From assembly GCF_041200145.1 (NCBI RefSeq), contig NZ_CP165734.1, positions 2,046,001 through 2,110,000 of the forward strand: 64,000 nucleotides of DNA, in the 5' to 3' direction. The translations under genes and the position numbers were made by a program. This document shows, one piece after another, positions 1 to 8,673 of this stretch. Source of the stretch: Bradyrhizobium sp. LLZ17 (GTDB taxonomy: Bacteria > Pseudomonadota > Alphaproteobacteria > Rhizobiales > Xanthobacteraceae). Each line of letters starts with the position of its first letter. Positions within the stretch are counted from its first letter, which is position 1. A model generated the notes under the pieces. That model was not told the origin of the DNA and did no database searches. It worked only from the letters and a program-made list of their open reading frames with translations.

Positions 1-2
1 AG

Positions 3-1190
3 AATATCGCGATGGCGCACCATCTTGGCGGCATTCACTCGGTGAACTGGGAGTCGATGCGCGCGACCGCGAAAGCCACAATGGCAAAGATCGGGGTCGG
101 GTTCGACCCGGACGCGAAAGTGTCCGAGCTCAGCATTGCCGGACGCCAGCTGGTCGCGATCTGCAGGGCCCTGGCTGCGGATGCCAAACTCCTGATCATG
201 GATGAGCCGACGGCATCGTTGACACGCCACGAGGTGAACGCTCTCATCAAGCTCGTCAGCGAGCTGAAGCGCGCTGGGATCTGCGTCGTCTTCGTCAGCC
301 ACCGTCTCGACGAGGTGCTTGAAATCGCCGAGCGCGTGACAGTGCTGCGGGATGGCGTCAAGGTCGGTACTTTTGCCGCCGACACAATCGACGGGCGCAA
401 ACTCAGCCACCTGATGACCGGCAAGTCCTTCGACTACCAGGTACAGGCGCCAGAGATTGCTGCCGGCCCGGTCGTACTGGAGGTCGAGGGCTTGGGCCGT
501 GACGGTGAGTATGAGGATGTAAGCTTGCAGTTGCGCGCAGGGGAAGTGGTGGGCCTCACCGGTCTGCTCGGCTCAGGTCGAACCGAACTTGCGTTATCGC
601 TATTCGGCATGAAGCCGCCCGATCGCGGTAGCATCGCGCTTGACGGGCACCGGATCGCGCTCCGCACAAATGCAGAGGCGATCCGTCGAGGGATCGCCTA
701 TGTGTCCGAGGATAGGCTTACGCTTGGTCTCATCCTGAATCAGTCCGTCACGGCGAACCTCACACTGACTGTGCTGGAACGTCTGGCAGGCGCATTTGGC
801 CTGATCGCCGCCCGAGCGCGTCAGAGCCACGTTGCGCGCTGGGTTACTGAACTCGGGATCAAAATCTCCAACCCGGCCAACGCGGTGAAAACGCTCTCCG
901 GGGGCAATCAGCAGCGTGTCGTGCTCGGCAAATGGATGGCGACCAACCCGCGGGTGCTTATCCTCGATAGTCCGACCGTGGGTGTCGACATCAGCGCCAA
1001 GGACGGAATTTATGAAATCGTCCGACGGTTGGCCCGCGACGGCGTCGCAGTGCTGATGATATCCGACGAAATCCCCGAGGTCCTTTATCATAGTCATCGC
1101 GTGCTGGTGATGCGCGACGGGCGTTTGACAACCAATGTGGCTGCTGCAGCCATTTCCGAAGATGCGCTTCGGCAGGCGGTCAATGCCTGA
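3..1190 (+). CDS. Sugar ABC transporter ATP-binding protein (RbsA/MglA type), 5' end cut by window edge
   Basis: This is the cytoplasmic ATPase of a ribose/galactose-type sugar importer. The reading frame is open to the first bases of the window, so the gene starts upstream; the ATG at 12 is internal. What remains is the second half of the first nucleotide-binding domain (signature-like LSIAGRQ, Walker B LLIMDEPTASL, H-loop FVSHR) and a complete second domain (degenerate Walker A GLLGSGRTEL, signature LSGGNQQRVVLGKW, Walker B VLILDSPTVGVD). Two tandem ATPase domains in one chain are typical of this family, which is usually about 500 residues. The stop overlaps the next permease gene by 8 bases, so it heads an importer operon. 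The cognate binding protein is presumably upstream of the window. Confidence 0.93.
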   Translation, partial: NIAMAHHLGGIHSVNWESMRATAKATMAKIGVGFDPDAKVSELSIAGRQLVAICRALAADAKLLIMDEPTASLTRHEVNALIKLVSELKRAGICVVFVSHRLDEVLEIAERVTVLRDGVKVGTFAADTIDGRKLSHLMTGKSFDYQVQAPEIAAGPVVLEVEGLGRDGEYEDVSLQLRAGEVVGLTGLLGSGRTELALSLFGMKPPDRGSIALDGHRIALRTNAEAIRRGIAYVSEDRLTLGLILNQSVTANLTLTVLERLAGAFGLIAARARQSHVARWVTELGIKISNPANAVKTLSGGNQQRVVLGKWMATNPRVLILDSPTVGVDISAKDGIYEIVRRLARDGVAVLMISDEIPEVLYHSHRVLVMRDGRLTTNVAAAAISEDALRQAVNA

Positions 1191-2187
1191 ATCCCACATT
1201 GCATCATTCAGCAGGTTTCGTCGCAGTCACGAGTTTTGGCTGCTGATCGTCATTCTCGGGCTTTGCTCCGGCCTGGGCTTCGCGAATGCCCAGTTCCTGA
1301 CCATGCAGAATCTGTTTGACCTGCTGACCTCCTACGCCTTCGTCGGAATCTTGGCGCTCGGATTGCTGGTCGTGCTGATCGCCGGCGGGATCGACATCTC
1401 CTTCACCGCGACGGCGTCGGTAGCGCAATATGTCACACTCTCCATTGCCAATGCTTACGGCGCGAACTGGATCAGCGTCTTCGCCATCGCGATCGGGATT
1501 GGAGGTGCGCTCGGTGCCCTCAATGCGATCTTCATCCAGAAACTTCGAATACCATCGATCATCGTTTCGGTCGCAACACTGAACATTTTCTATGGGCTTC
1601 TGATCTTCTTCACCGGTGGCAAATACATCTATTCGCTGCCGGACTGGTTTGCGACGGGGATATTCTGGTTCGAATTCGAATGGGGCAAGGATAGCTCGTA
1701 CGGGGTCAACTTGCAGATCCTCGCGCTTGCGCTGGCCTTTCTCGTCACCTGGCTCCTGCTCAACCGAACCAATATCGGCCGGCAAATATATGCCATGGGA
1801 GGCAATACCGATGCCGCGCAGCGGCTCGGCTTCCACATTTTCGGCCTCAACATACTGGTCTATTCTTACATGGGTGTCATGGCTGGAATCGCCTCCCTGG
1901 TCCAGGCACAACTGGCGCAATCGGTTGCTCCGACCGTTTTGGTAGGCAAGGAACTCGACGTGGTCGCCGCGGTCGTACTCGGCGGCGCCAGCTTGATGGG
2001 CGGCGTCGGTACCGTCCTCGGCACGTTTTTGGGCCTGACACTGCTCGCCGTACTCCAGAATGGAATCATTCTGCTGGGAGTTTCGTCCTACTGGTCGCCG
2101 CTCTTCGTTGGCCTGGTTATTCTCATTTCGGTCTCGGCGACCGCCTGGTCGCAGCGAGAGCGACGAACCCGCAGCGTGCGCGCATGA
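1183..2187 (+). CDS. Sugar ABC transporter permease (RbsC family), first of two
   Basis: An inner-membrane permease of 334 residues, almost entirely hydrophobic helices, of the ribose/xylose/galactose permease family. The family hallmarks are GGIDISFTATASVAQ near residue 65 and the late VVLGGASLMGGVGT segment. I chose the ATG at 1183, which overlaps the ATPase stop by 8 bases; an in-frame ATG at 1135 would overlap it by 56 bases. The stop overlaps the next start as ATGA (2184-2187), which suggests translational coupling. With the following permease it probably forms a heterodimeric channel. The substrate is not readable from the permease; neighbours suggest a fucose-like sugar or inositol. 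Confidence 0.92.
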   Translation: MPESHIASFSRFRRSHEFWLLIVILGLCSGLGFANAQFLTMQNLFDLLTSYAFVGILALGLLVVLIAGGIDISFTATASVAQYVTLSIANAYGANWISVFAIAIGIGGALGALNAIFIQKLRIPSIIVSVATLNIFYGLLIFFTGGKYIYSLPDWFATGIFWFEFEWGKDSSYGVNLQILALALAFLVTWLLLNRTNIGRQIYAMGGNTDAAQRLGFHIFGLNILVYSYMGVMAGIASLVQAQLAQSVAPTVLVGKELDVVAAVVLGGASLMGGVGTVLGTFLGLTLLAVLQNGIILLGVSSYWSPLFVGLVILISVSATAWSQRERRTRSVRA

Positions 2188-3191
2188 GTAATGCGCCCGC
2201 CCTCTCACTTCCCCGGCGTATGGTCGCCCTCGCCAGCAGCGGCACGGTTGCCACGCTCATCCTGCTGTTGCTCGCGCTCTGGGTGGTGTTCGCGATCATG
2301 ATTGGCGACCGGTTCTTCTCGGTCGACACGCTGCAGTCCATGGCTTTCCAGATGCCGGAACTAGGCATCCTCTCGCTTGCGATGATGCTGGCCTTGCTAT
2401 CCGGGGGACTCAACCTTTCCATTATCGCGACTGCCAATCTGTCCGGACTGACCATCGCCTTCCTGCTGACGCACTACATCCCCGGGACTCAGGGGCTTGC
2501 CTCAGCCGGCATTCAGGTGCTGGCGATCGCTGCAGGATTTGCGGTGGCCGCATTGGTCGGCCTCCTCAATGGTTTTGTCATCGCCTATCTCGGCGTTTCG
2601 CCGATCCTGGCCACGCTCGGGACGATGACGCTCTGCAAGGGCCTTGCGATCGGGCTGTCGCGCGGCAACGTCATCTCCGGATTTCCGGAGCCCATTGTAT
2701 TTATCGGCAATGGAACAGTTTTCGGGGTACCCTTTGCTTTGATCGTACTTGCGTTCTGCGCCTTGCCCGTCGCGCTCATGCTGAACGCGACCCCGTTCGG
2801 GGCAAAGGTTTACATGATCGGCTCGAACGAGAAGGCGACGCGCTACTCCGGGGTCAATACCCGCGCCGTCCTCCTCAAACTGTATGTGCTTTCCAGCCTG
2901 CTCGCGGGTGTGGCAGCAGTGGTGATGCTTGCACGTTTCAATTCGGCCAACGCGGCATACGGCGAGAGCTATCTTCTGGTCACCATTCTCGCGGCCGTCC
3001 TCGGCGGCATCGATCCGTTCGGCGGCTTCGGCAAAGTCGGGGGATTGTTGCTTGCGCTGATCATCCTTCAGGTGATCTCGTCTGCGTTCAATCTTTTGAA
3101 TCTCAGCCAATTCCTCACGCTGGCGATCTGGGGTGGAATCCTGATTGCCGTCGCGGCGGTTCCTCGTTTGAGCGGTAAAGCGCCGCGGTAG
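2184..3191 (+). CDS. Sugar ABC transporter permease (RbsC family), second of two
   Basis: A 335-residue inner-membrane permease of the same family as the preceding gene, with GGLNLSIIATANLSG near residue 75 and LAAVLGGIDPFGGFG near the C-terminus. Its start overlaps the upstream stop (ATGA). Two different permeases with one double-domain ATPase is a common arrangement for this importer class. The sugar kinase gene follows 6 bases later, linking uptake to phosphorylation of the imported sugar. Confidence 0.92.
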   Translation: MSNAPALSLPRRMVALASSGTVATLILLLLALWVVFAIMIGDRFFSVDTLQSMAFQMPELGILSLAMMLALLSGGLNLSIIATANLSGLTIAFLLTHYIPGTQGLASAGIQVLAIAAGFAVAALVGLLNGFVIAYLGVSPILATLGTMTLCKGLAIGLSRGNVISGFPEPIVFIGNGTVFGVPFALIVLAFCALPVALMLNATPFGAKVYMIGSNEKATRYSGVNTRAVLLKLYVLSSLLAGVAAVVMLARFNSANAAYGESYLLVTILAAVLGGIDPFGGFGKVGGLLLALIILQVISSAFNLLNLSQFLTLAIWGGILIAVAAVPRLSGKAPR

Positions 3192-3197
3192 ACAGCC

Positions 3198-4614
3198 ATG
3201 ACGTATTCGATCTCCTCGCCCCGGATCGCCGTTCTCGACATTGGCAAGACCAATCTGAAACTGCTGGTGGCGAGCGACGACGGCTGGTCGCTCGAAACAC
3301 ATACGATTGTTAATGTACCGGTCACTCAAGGCCCCTACCTCGCCTATGATCTTGTCGGGTTGGAACAGTGGTTTCTCGATAACCTTGCCGTCGCCTCTCA
3401 ACGGCATGCGATTGGCGCCGTGATCGTGGCTGCGCACGGGTGCGGCGCGGTTCTCGTCGACGGTGATACGCCCGTGCTGCCGATGATGGACTATGATGCG
3501 GTCTCTCCGCCGGCGATCGACGAAGCTTATGCCCGGATCGCGCCCGCTTACGATGAGGTGTTTTGCGGCACCGGAGGCGCGATGCGGCTCGGAAAGCAGC
3601 TGCTGTGGCAGGAAAGCGCGTGTCCAGTCGAATTCGCCCGCGCAAAAACCTACCTGACAACCGCGCAGTTTTTCGCTTTGCGGCTCGGCGGACGTGCGGC
3701 CAGCGAAATCTCGCAGCTCGCGGCGCAGAGCCATATCTGGGACCTCATGCACCATCGGCCTTCTTCTCTCATGCGCAAGCGCGGCTGGAGCCATCTGCTG
3801 CCCGAACGCATACCCGCCGGTGCGGTGCTAGGGACGGTTTCGGAGTCCGTAGCCAGGCGCACCGGCCTGGCGCAATCGACCGAAATCCTCTGTGGCGTGC
3901 ATGATTCCAACGCCAACCTGTTTCGCTACAAGGCTGCTGGCATGGCGGATGCCTCGATCCTATCGACCGGGACCTGGATGATCGGCTTTCAGCGCGGTCT
4001 TTCTCTGGACAAGCTCGATCGCGCGCGCGATGGTTCTCAATATCGATGTCGATGGGGAGCATGTACCCTCGACACTGATCGCGAGCGGCCGCGAATATGA
4101 GCTGATCCGCGGAGACAATCGCGCTTCTGATGCAGCGGTCCTTGCCGCATTGCCTACCCTGCTGTCGAAGGGAACCCTGGCTCTCCCTTCGTTCATCGGC
4201 GATGATGGATTGTTTCCGGGCGCGGCCCACCGCGGCCGGATCGTCGGACCGCGCCCCGAAACGCCCGCTGAATGGCAGGCATTGGCGGTGCTTTACGCTG
4301 CCTTCAGCGCAAACCGCTCGCTTGACGCGCTTGGGAGCTCGAAACGCATCATTATCGACGGTGGCTTTGCCGCAAACCTGCCCTTCGCCCGCTGCCTCGC
4401 CACTTTGCGATCCCAGCAGAGCGTCGGGATCAGTCAATCCCGGGACGGTACGGCGCTCGGCGCCGCCCTGCTGTGGCGGCGATTCTCGCGTACGCTGCCG
4501 GTTTCAAGCGTGATGCTTGAATCCGTCACATCACTCAGCAAGGATGGGTTCAATCCGGGCGACCTTTCCGCTGCCTACCAGTCCTGGATCGCCTTCTCGG
4601 AGCCCGCCTCATGA
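3198..4614 (+). pseudogene. FGGY-family carbohydrate kinase, frameshifted
   Basis: The gene encodes an FGGY sugar kinase, which phosphorylates a ketose or polyol before aldol cleavage. The N-terminal part in one frame (3198 onward) has the phosphate-binding start AVLDIGKTNLKL and the middle motif LSTGTWMI near residue 255. Around 4018-4032 the similarity jumps to another frame, which continues MVLNIDVDGEHVPS and the C-terminal IIIDGGFA and GTALGAALLW to the stop at 4612-4614. The shift lies in an alternating GC run; a loss of two bases or gain of one would explain it. The combined length of about 470 residues is normal. The stop overlaps the aldolase start (ATGA), so the intact gene would sit in the operon. 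It is either a real pseudogene or a sequencing error. Substrate unknown; fuculose fits the neighbour. Confidence 0.85.
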
Positions 4615-5324
4615 CCGACCACATTCATGCCGATCTGCGCCAAGGCATTGTCGATACCTGCAGGGAGATGAATCGAAACGGACTCAATCAGGGCACATCC
4701 GGCAACCTGTCGCACCGCACTCCAAATGGAATGCTGATCACGCCGACCGGCCTCCCCTACGATCGGATGCAGCGAGAGGACATCGTCGCGATGGATTTTG
4801 CCGCGAACTACCAAGGCAACCATCGGCCGTCATCTGAATGGCGCTTTCACCGCGATATCCTTCAAGCACGCGACGACGTGAACGTGGTACTCCATACCCA
4901 TTCGACCTTCAGCACGATCCTCGCGGTGCACGAACGGGGCATTCCCTGCTTCCACTATATGGTCGCAGTTGCGGGGGGCAACGATGTCCGCTGTGCGCCC
5001 TATGCTTGTTTCGGCACGCAGGCGCTATCAGACTACGCCCTCAAGGCCCTCGAAGATCGCAACGCCTGCCTTCTCGGCCACCATGGCTTGATCGTAACGG
5101 CCCACTCGTTCGAAAAGGCCCTTTGGCTTGCCGTCGAGGTGGAGACGCTGGCGAAGATGTACGTCCACGCACTTGCTATCGGCGAGCCGCCGCGCCTCAG
5201 CGAGACCGAAATGGGTCAGGTCCATGAACAGATGAAACGTATGAGCTACGGCCAAGCGCCTGACCTCGACGATATCCGCGATGTTCCGCGCGCCATAGCT
5301 GAGTCGAAACGGCCACCGCACTGA
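4611..5324 (+). CDS. fucA: L-fuculose-phosphate aldolase-like class II aldolase
   Basis: A 237-residue zinc-dependent class II aldolase of the adducin/FucA family. It would split a deoxyketose 1-phosphate to dihydroxyacetone phosphate and an aldehyde. Several stretches match my memory of E. coli FucA: SSEWRFH (catalytic and ligand Glu near residue 76), HTHS (zinc His pair near 96-98), FHYMVAVAGGN, CAPYACFGTQ, GHHGLI (third zinc His) and EKALWLAVEVETLAKMY. The start overlaps the kinase stop, so kinase and aldolase are coupled. The gene ends the plus-strand run; iolE converges from the other side after 130 bases. Specificity for fuculose phosphate rather than a related sugar is inferred. Confidence 0.88.
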   Translation: MTDHIHADLRQGIVDTCREMNRNGLNQGTSGNLSHRTPNGMLITPTGLPYDRMQREDIVAMDFAANYQGNHRPSSEWRFHRDILQARDDVNVVLHTHSTFSTILAVHERGIPCFHYMVAVAGGNDVRCAPYACFGTQALSDYALKALEDRNACLLGHHGLIVTAHSFEKALWLAVEVETLAKMYVHALAIGEPPRLSETEMGQVHEQMKRMSYGQAPDLDDIRDVPRAIAESKRPPH

Positions 5325-5454
5325 CGGTGATGACAGCTGGCACCGGGTCAAGGGCGATGAGTGCACGGCAGTCCAGTGCGCGAAGGGCACTTGTGGATCG
5401 GCCTCCCTACGGCAATCCTCTCCACGCCGCAGGCTTATCGCTCGAGAAGTTCGA

Positions 5455-6354
5455 TTAGGTGAGCCCCGCCTCATGGAGCGAAGCCCTGAGATGTGCGACG
5501 CCCTTCTTGGCGTAAACGAGCGGGTTGGCCTTCCTGGGATCCTGCTCAGCCTCGACCACGACCCACCCGGAATACCCCTTGAGCTCCGTAAAGATGGCGA
5601 CGTAGTCAACCGAACCGTCACCCGGAACGGTATAGATTCCGAGTTTGTCGCCCTCCCCCAGCACGGCATCGAGAAAGCTCCAGTCCTTTGCATGGGCTTG
5701 CTCAAGAACGCTCGGGCGAACATCCTTGGCATGGACATGGCTGATCCGCGCGCGATATTTCCGCGCGAGCACGCCAGGATCGGCACCCGCCCACGTGGCG
5801 TGGCCCGTATCCAGCAGCAGGTGGACGGAAGGACCGGTCGCGGCCATCAGTGCGTCAATGTCATCGCCTGTCTCGACGATTGTGCCCATGTGATGATGAT
5901 AGACGAGCCGCACGCCTTCGGTGATCGTGCGATCCGCCACCTGGGTAAGCCGCCGACCCCATTCGGCCCAGTCGCTCCCAAGGAGACGCGGCCGCTCGGA
6001 GAGACGTTTTGAACGATCGCCGTGGATCGCATTCGAGGTCTCGCAGAAGACAAGAACGTTCGAACCCATCGCTTTCAGCAGATCCAGGTGTGGACGTAGC
6101 CGCCGCATCTCCTCGTCGGCATCGCGCTTGAGCAGTTCCGCCGAATACCAGCCCGAAATGCACGCCAACCCGTACGGCGCGAGCGCCGCCTTCAACGCCT
6201 CGGGCTCGCGGGGAAACTTGTGCCCCAGCTCCATCCCGACGAAGCCGGCTTCCTTGGCTTCGGCAAGGCAGACCTCCAACGGCGTTTCTCCGCCGATACT
6301 CTGTAGATCGTCGTTGGACCAGCCGATGGGATTGGCGCCGATACGAATCGACAT
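5455..6354 (-). CDS. iolE: myo-inosose-2 dehydratase
   Basis: A 299-residue TIM-barrel protein of the sugar-phosphate isomerase/epimerase-like family. It begins with the IolE hallmark MSIRIGANPIGWSNDD, which is why I start at 6354 although the frame stays open upstream. Metal-site motifs are visible: YHHHMGT near residue 140, LLDTGHATW near 180, HVHAKD near 205 and VVVEAEQDP near 270. IolE dehydrates 2-keto-myo-inositol to 3D-trihydroxycyclohexane-1,2-dione, the substrate of IolD. It lies 40 bases downstream of iolD on the same strand, so the two form an operon. Confidence 0.93.
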   Translation of the reverse strand: MSIRIGANPIGWSNDDLQSIGGETPLEVCLAEAKEAGFVGMELGHKFPREPEALKAALAPYGLACISGWYSAELLKRDADEEMRRLRPHLDLLKAMGSNVLVFCETSNAIHGDRSKRLSERPRLLGSDWAEWGRRLTQVADRTITEGVRLVYHHHMGTIVETGDDIDALMAATGPSVHLLLDTGHATWAGADPGVLARKYRARISHVHAKDVRPSVLEQAHAKDWSFLDAVLGEGDKLGIYTVPGDGSVDYVAIFTELKGYSGWVVVEAEQDPRKANPLVYAKKGVAHLRASLHEAGLT

Positions 6355-6394
6355 GCTGTTGAGCCTTCCTTCGTTGCCGCTTGCCGGCATCACA

Positions 6395-8242
6395 TTAATT
6401 CCAGTCGCTCTGCGCCTTCCGGGCGTCCGCATAGCGCTCACGCGCGGCCCGCACCTCCGCCCGCACCGATACTTCAGGCACCGCCACGTCCCACCAATGT
6501 CCGCCTGCATCGGTCGACCTTGAGGGATCGGTATCGATGACGATCACGGTGGTGCGATCGTTCTGCCGCGCCCTTCGCAGGGCCGCCTCGAGTTCGCCGA
6601 GATTGCCGACTTTCTCGGAAACCGCGCCGAGCGAACCAGCGTGCGTTGCGAAATCAATCTCCGGCAGAGTTTGATGCCGCGCCGTCGCGAGCAGGTTGTT
6701 GAACGACGAACTTCCGGTGCTGCGTTGCAGGCGGTCGATGCAGCCAAAGCCCCGATTGTCCAGCAGGACGATCGTGAGCTTGAGGCCCAACATCAGCGAA
6801 GTGGCGATCTCGGAGTTCAACATCAAATACGACCCGTCTCCGAGCATCACAATGACCTCGCGAGCAGGGTTCGCCATTTTGACGCCAAGTCCGGCCGCAA
6901 TCTCATAGCCCATGGTGGAGAAGCCGTACTCCGCGTGATAGCCGCCGGCGGCGCCGGCGAGCCAGAGTTTGTGGAGCTCGCCAGGCAACCCGCCTGCTGC
7001 ACACACGACTACGTCCGACGGCTGGGCTGTGCGCTGCACGGCACCAACCACCTGAGCATCCGACGGAAGACTCTCGTTGCCGAGCGCAGTGTACTTGCCC
7101 GCAACCGCCAGCCAGCTTTCACGCTCCGTCTTTGCCTGCGTAACCCATTCGAGCGGTGGCAGCCACTCACCGAGCGCCTTGTCGAGCGCATCGAGAGCCT
7201 CGCGCGCATCGGCGACAAGCGGCTGGCTGCCCCGCTTGGTCGCGTCGAATGCTTGCACATTGAGCGCGATGATCCTGCAGTCGGCGTTCGGGAATAGTGA
7301 CCAGGAGCCAGTGGTGAAATCCTGAAGGCGCGTGCCTACGGCGAGAATGACGTCTGCCTCCCGAGCAGCACGGTTGGCCGCGGCCGTTCCGGTGACCCCT
7401 ATCGCTCCCATGTTGAGCGGATGGCTCGCTGGAAACGCGCTCTTGCCAGCCTGCGTTTCGGCAACGGGAACGTTGTGTTTCTCGCAGAACAGCAGCAGCT
7501 GCTCCTCGGCCTCGGAATAGAGGACCCCGCCGCCCGCAATGATGAGCGGCTTTTTCGCCGCGCGCAGCAGCGCAGCCGCCGCCGAGAGCTCCCGGTGATC
7601 GGGCCTCGCCCGGCGTGGCCTCCACACGTGTGGCTCAAAAAAACTCTCGGGATAGTCATAGGCTTCGGACTGCACGTCCTGGCAGAGCGCCAGCGTAACG
7701 GGGCCGCAGCGAGCCGGATCCGTCAGCACGAGGAGCGCGTTGGCCAGCGCCGGCACGATCTGCTCCGGCCGCGTGATGCGATCGAAATAACGCGAGACCG
7801 GCCGGAAGCAATCGTTGGCCGATATGATGCCATCCCCGAAATCCTCGACCTGCTGAAGCACCGGATCTGGCCGTCGCGACGCGAAGACGTCCCCGGGCAG
7901 AAACAGAACGGGCAGACGGTTGACGTGCGCGAGCGCCGCCGCGGTCACCATGTTGGTGGCGCCGGGTCCGATCGAACTCGTACAGGCCATCATACGTCGG
8001 CGACGCGAGGCCTTTGCGAAGGCGATCGCCGCGTGCGCCATCGACTGCTCATTGTGGGCTCGAAATGTCGGCAGCGTATCTTCAGCTGCGTGCAGCGCTT
8101 CACCTAGACCGGCGACGTTGCCGTGGCCGAAAATCGCCCAGACGCCCGCAAACAGCGGAACCTCACGGCCGCCGAACTCAGCTTTCTGAACCGCGAGCGC
8201 CCTGACAAGCGCCTGCGACATTGTGAGCCGCGTCGTTTTCAT
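6395..8242 (-). CDS. iolD: 3D-(3,5/4)-trihydroxycyclohexane-1,2-dione acylhydrolase (decyclizing)
   Basis: A 615-residue thiamine-diphosphate enzyme of the acetolactate synthase fold that opens the inositol-derived ring. Visible motifs are GVWAIFGHGNVAG near the N-terminus, the conserved IolD stretch SSIGPGATNMVTAAALAH, PVLFLPGDVF, and the TPP/Mg motif GDGSYLMLNSE through LLDNRGFG near residues 467-495. The frame is open to 8440, but the strong GGAGG stands 8 bases before the ATG at 8242, which gives the normal start MKTTRLTMSQALVRAL; an ATG at 8248 is too close to it. It forms an operon with iolE and diverges from the iolG-like gene. iolB and iolC are not seen in the window. Confidence 0.94.
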   Translation of the reverse strand: MKTTRLTMSQALVRALAVQKAEFGGREVPLFAGVWAIFGHGNVAGLGEALHAAEDTLPTFRAHNEQSMAHAAIAFAKASRRRRMMACTSSIGPGATNMVTAAALAHVNRLPVLFLPGDVFASRRPDPVLQQVEDFGDGIISANDCFRPVSRYFDRITRPEQIVPALANALLVLTDPARCGPVTLALCQDVQSEAYDYPESFFEPHVWRPRRARPDHRELSAAAALLRAAKKPLIIAGGGVLYSEAEEQLLLFCEKHNVPVAETQAGKSAFPASHPLNMGAIGVTGTAAANRAAREADVILAVGTRLQDFTTGSWSLFPNADCRIIALNVQAFDATKRGSQPLVADAREALDALDKALGEWLPPLEWVTQAKTERESWLAVAGKYTALGNESLPSDAQVVGAVQRTAQPSDVVVCAAGGLPGELHKLWLAGAAGGYHAEYGFSTMGYEIAAGLGVKMANPAREVIVMLGDGSYLMLNSEIATSLMLGLKLTIVLLDNRGFGCIDRLQRSTGSSSFNNLLATARHQTLPEIDFATHAGSLGAVSEKVGNLGELEAALRRARQNDRTTVIVIDTDPSRSTDAGGHWWDVAVPEVSVRAEVRAARERYADARKAQSDWN

Positions 8243-8385
8243 CGGCATTGACCTCCTCCCACCCTCGTTTGCCTCACGCTGCTGACAGCCGGGTCCCGCG
8301 CCCGTTCGAGATGCGCGAAAGAATTGACCAGGTCGGCGGCTTCGCGCACGAGATGCACACGGATGAAGCGCTCCATGGCAGTCAT
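8239..8385 (-). CDS. Possible 48-residue leader ORF coupled to iolD
   Basis: A short frame begins with ATG at 8385 and ends with a TGA that overlaps the iolD start as ATGA (8239-8242). It contains the iolD ribosome-binding site. The peptide starts MTAMERFIRVHLVREAADL and looks like an amphipathic helix in its first half. I do not recognise it. It may be a translational-coupling leader, a remnant of a longer upstream gene, or chance. There is only a weak ribosome-binding site (GGGGTGAG) before it. Confidence 0.2.
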   Translation of the reverse strand: MTAMERFIRVHLVREAADLVNSFAHLERARDPAVSSVRQTRVGGGQCR

Positions 8386-8673
8386 GTCTCACCCCTGCCC
8401 GTGGTTGGTTCGCGGGAGAGCACGGCCACCGTCCATCCATCCTGATGTGCGGCCGAGCGGCCGCGAACTCCCCGGAGCGAGCGCTCGCCTGCCTCGGGCA
8501 ATGAATGCGATCTTCCCCAATTCCAAAGCTATTTGTGTCTCCCTATTGGTTCTTGATGAATACCGATTTGATATTCCGGTCAATCGGAATATCTATCTCA
8601 TTCTCTCGGCCGGTTCGGCCGAGCTCGCCGCGGCAGGGAGTGCGCGGCGATGAGACCGCGAAAGAGAGGTTCG
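8386..8673. other. Divergent promoter region between iolD and the iolG-like gene
   Basis: Together with the leader frame this makes about 430 bases without a certain gene. The part nearest the iolG-like gene is AT-richer than its surroundings and holds one perfect inverted repeat (listed separately at 8570-8593). A ribosome-binding site (GAGAGG) stands just before the ATG at 8674. I see no convincing -35/-10 pair. Confidence 0.5.
8570..8593. promoter_or_regulatory. Perfect 9-bp-arm inverted repeat, candidate operator
   Basis: GATATTCCG, six bases (GTCAAT), then CGGAATATC: both 9-base arms match exactly, giving a 24-bp dyad. It is centred about 92 bases before the ATG of the iolG-like gene and about 340 bases before iolD, between divergent transcripts. 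That is a typical place for a repressor or activator site. The stem has no following U-run, so a terminator is unlikely. The cognate regulator is not in the window. Confidence 0.6.

Noticed and set aside
8243..8440. N-terminal extension of iolD to an ATG at 8440
   Set aside because: The extra 66 residues have no homology and a strong ribosome-binding site stands just before the ATG at 8242.
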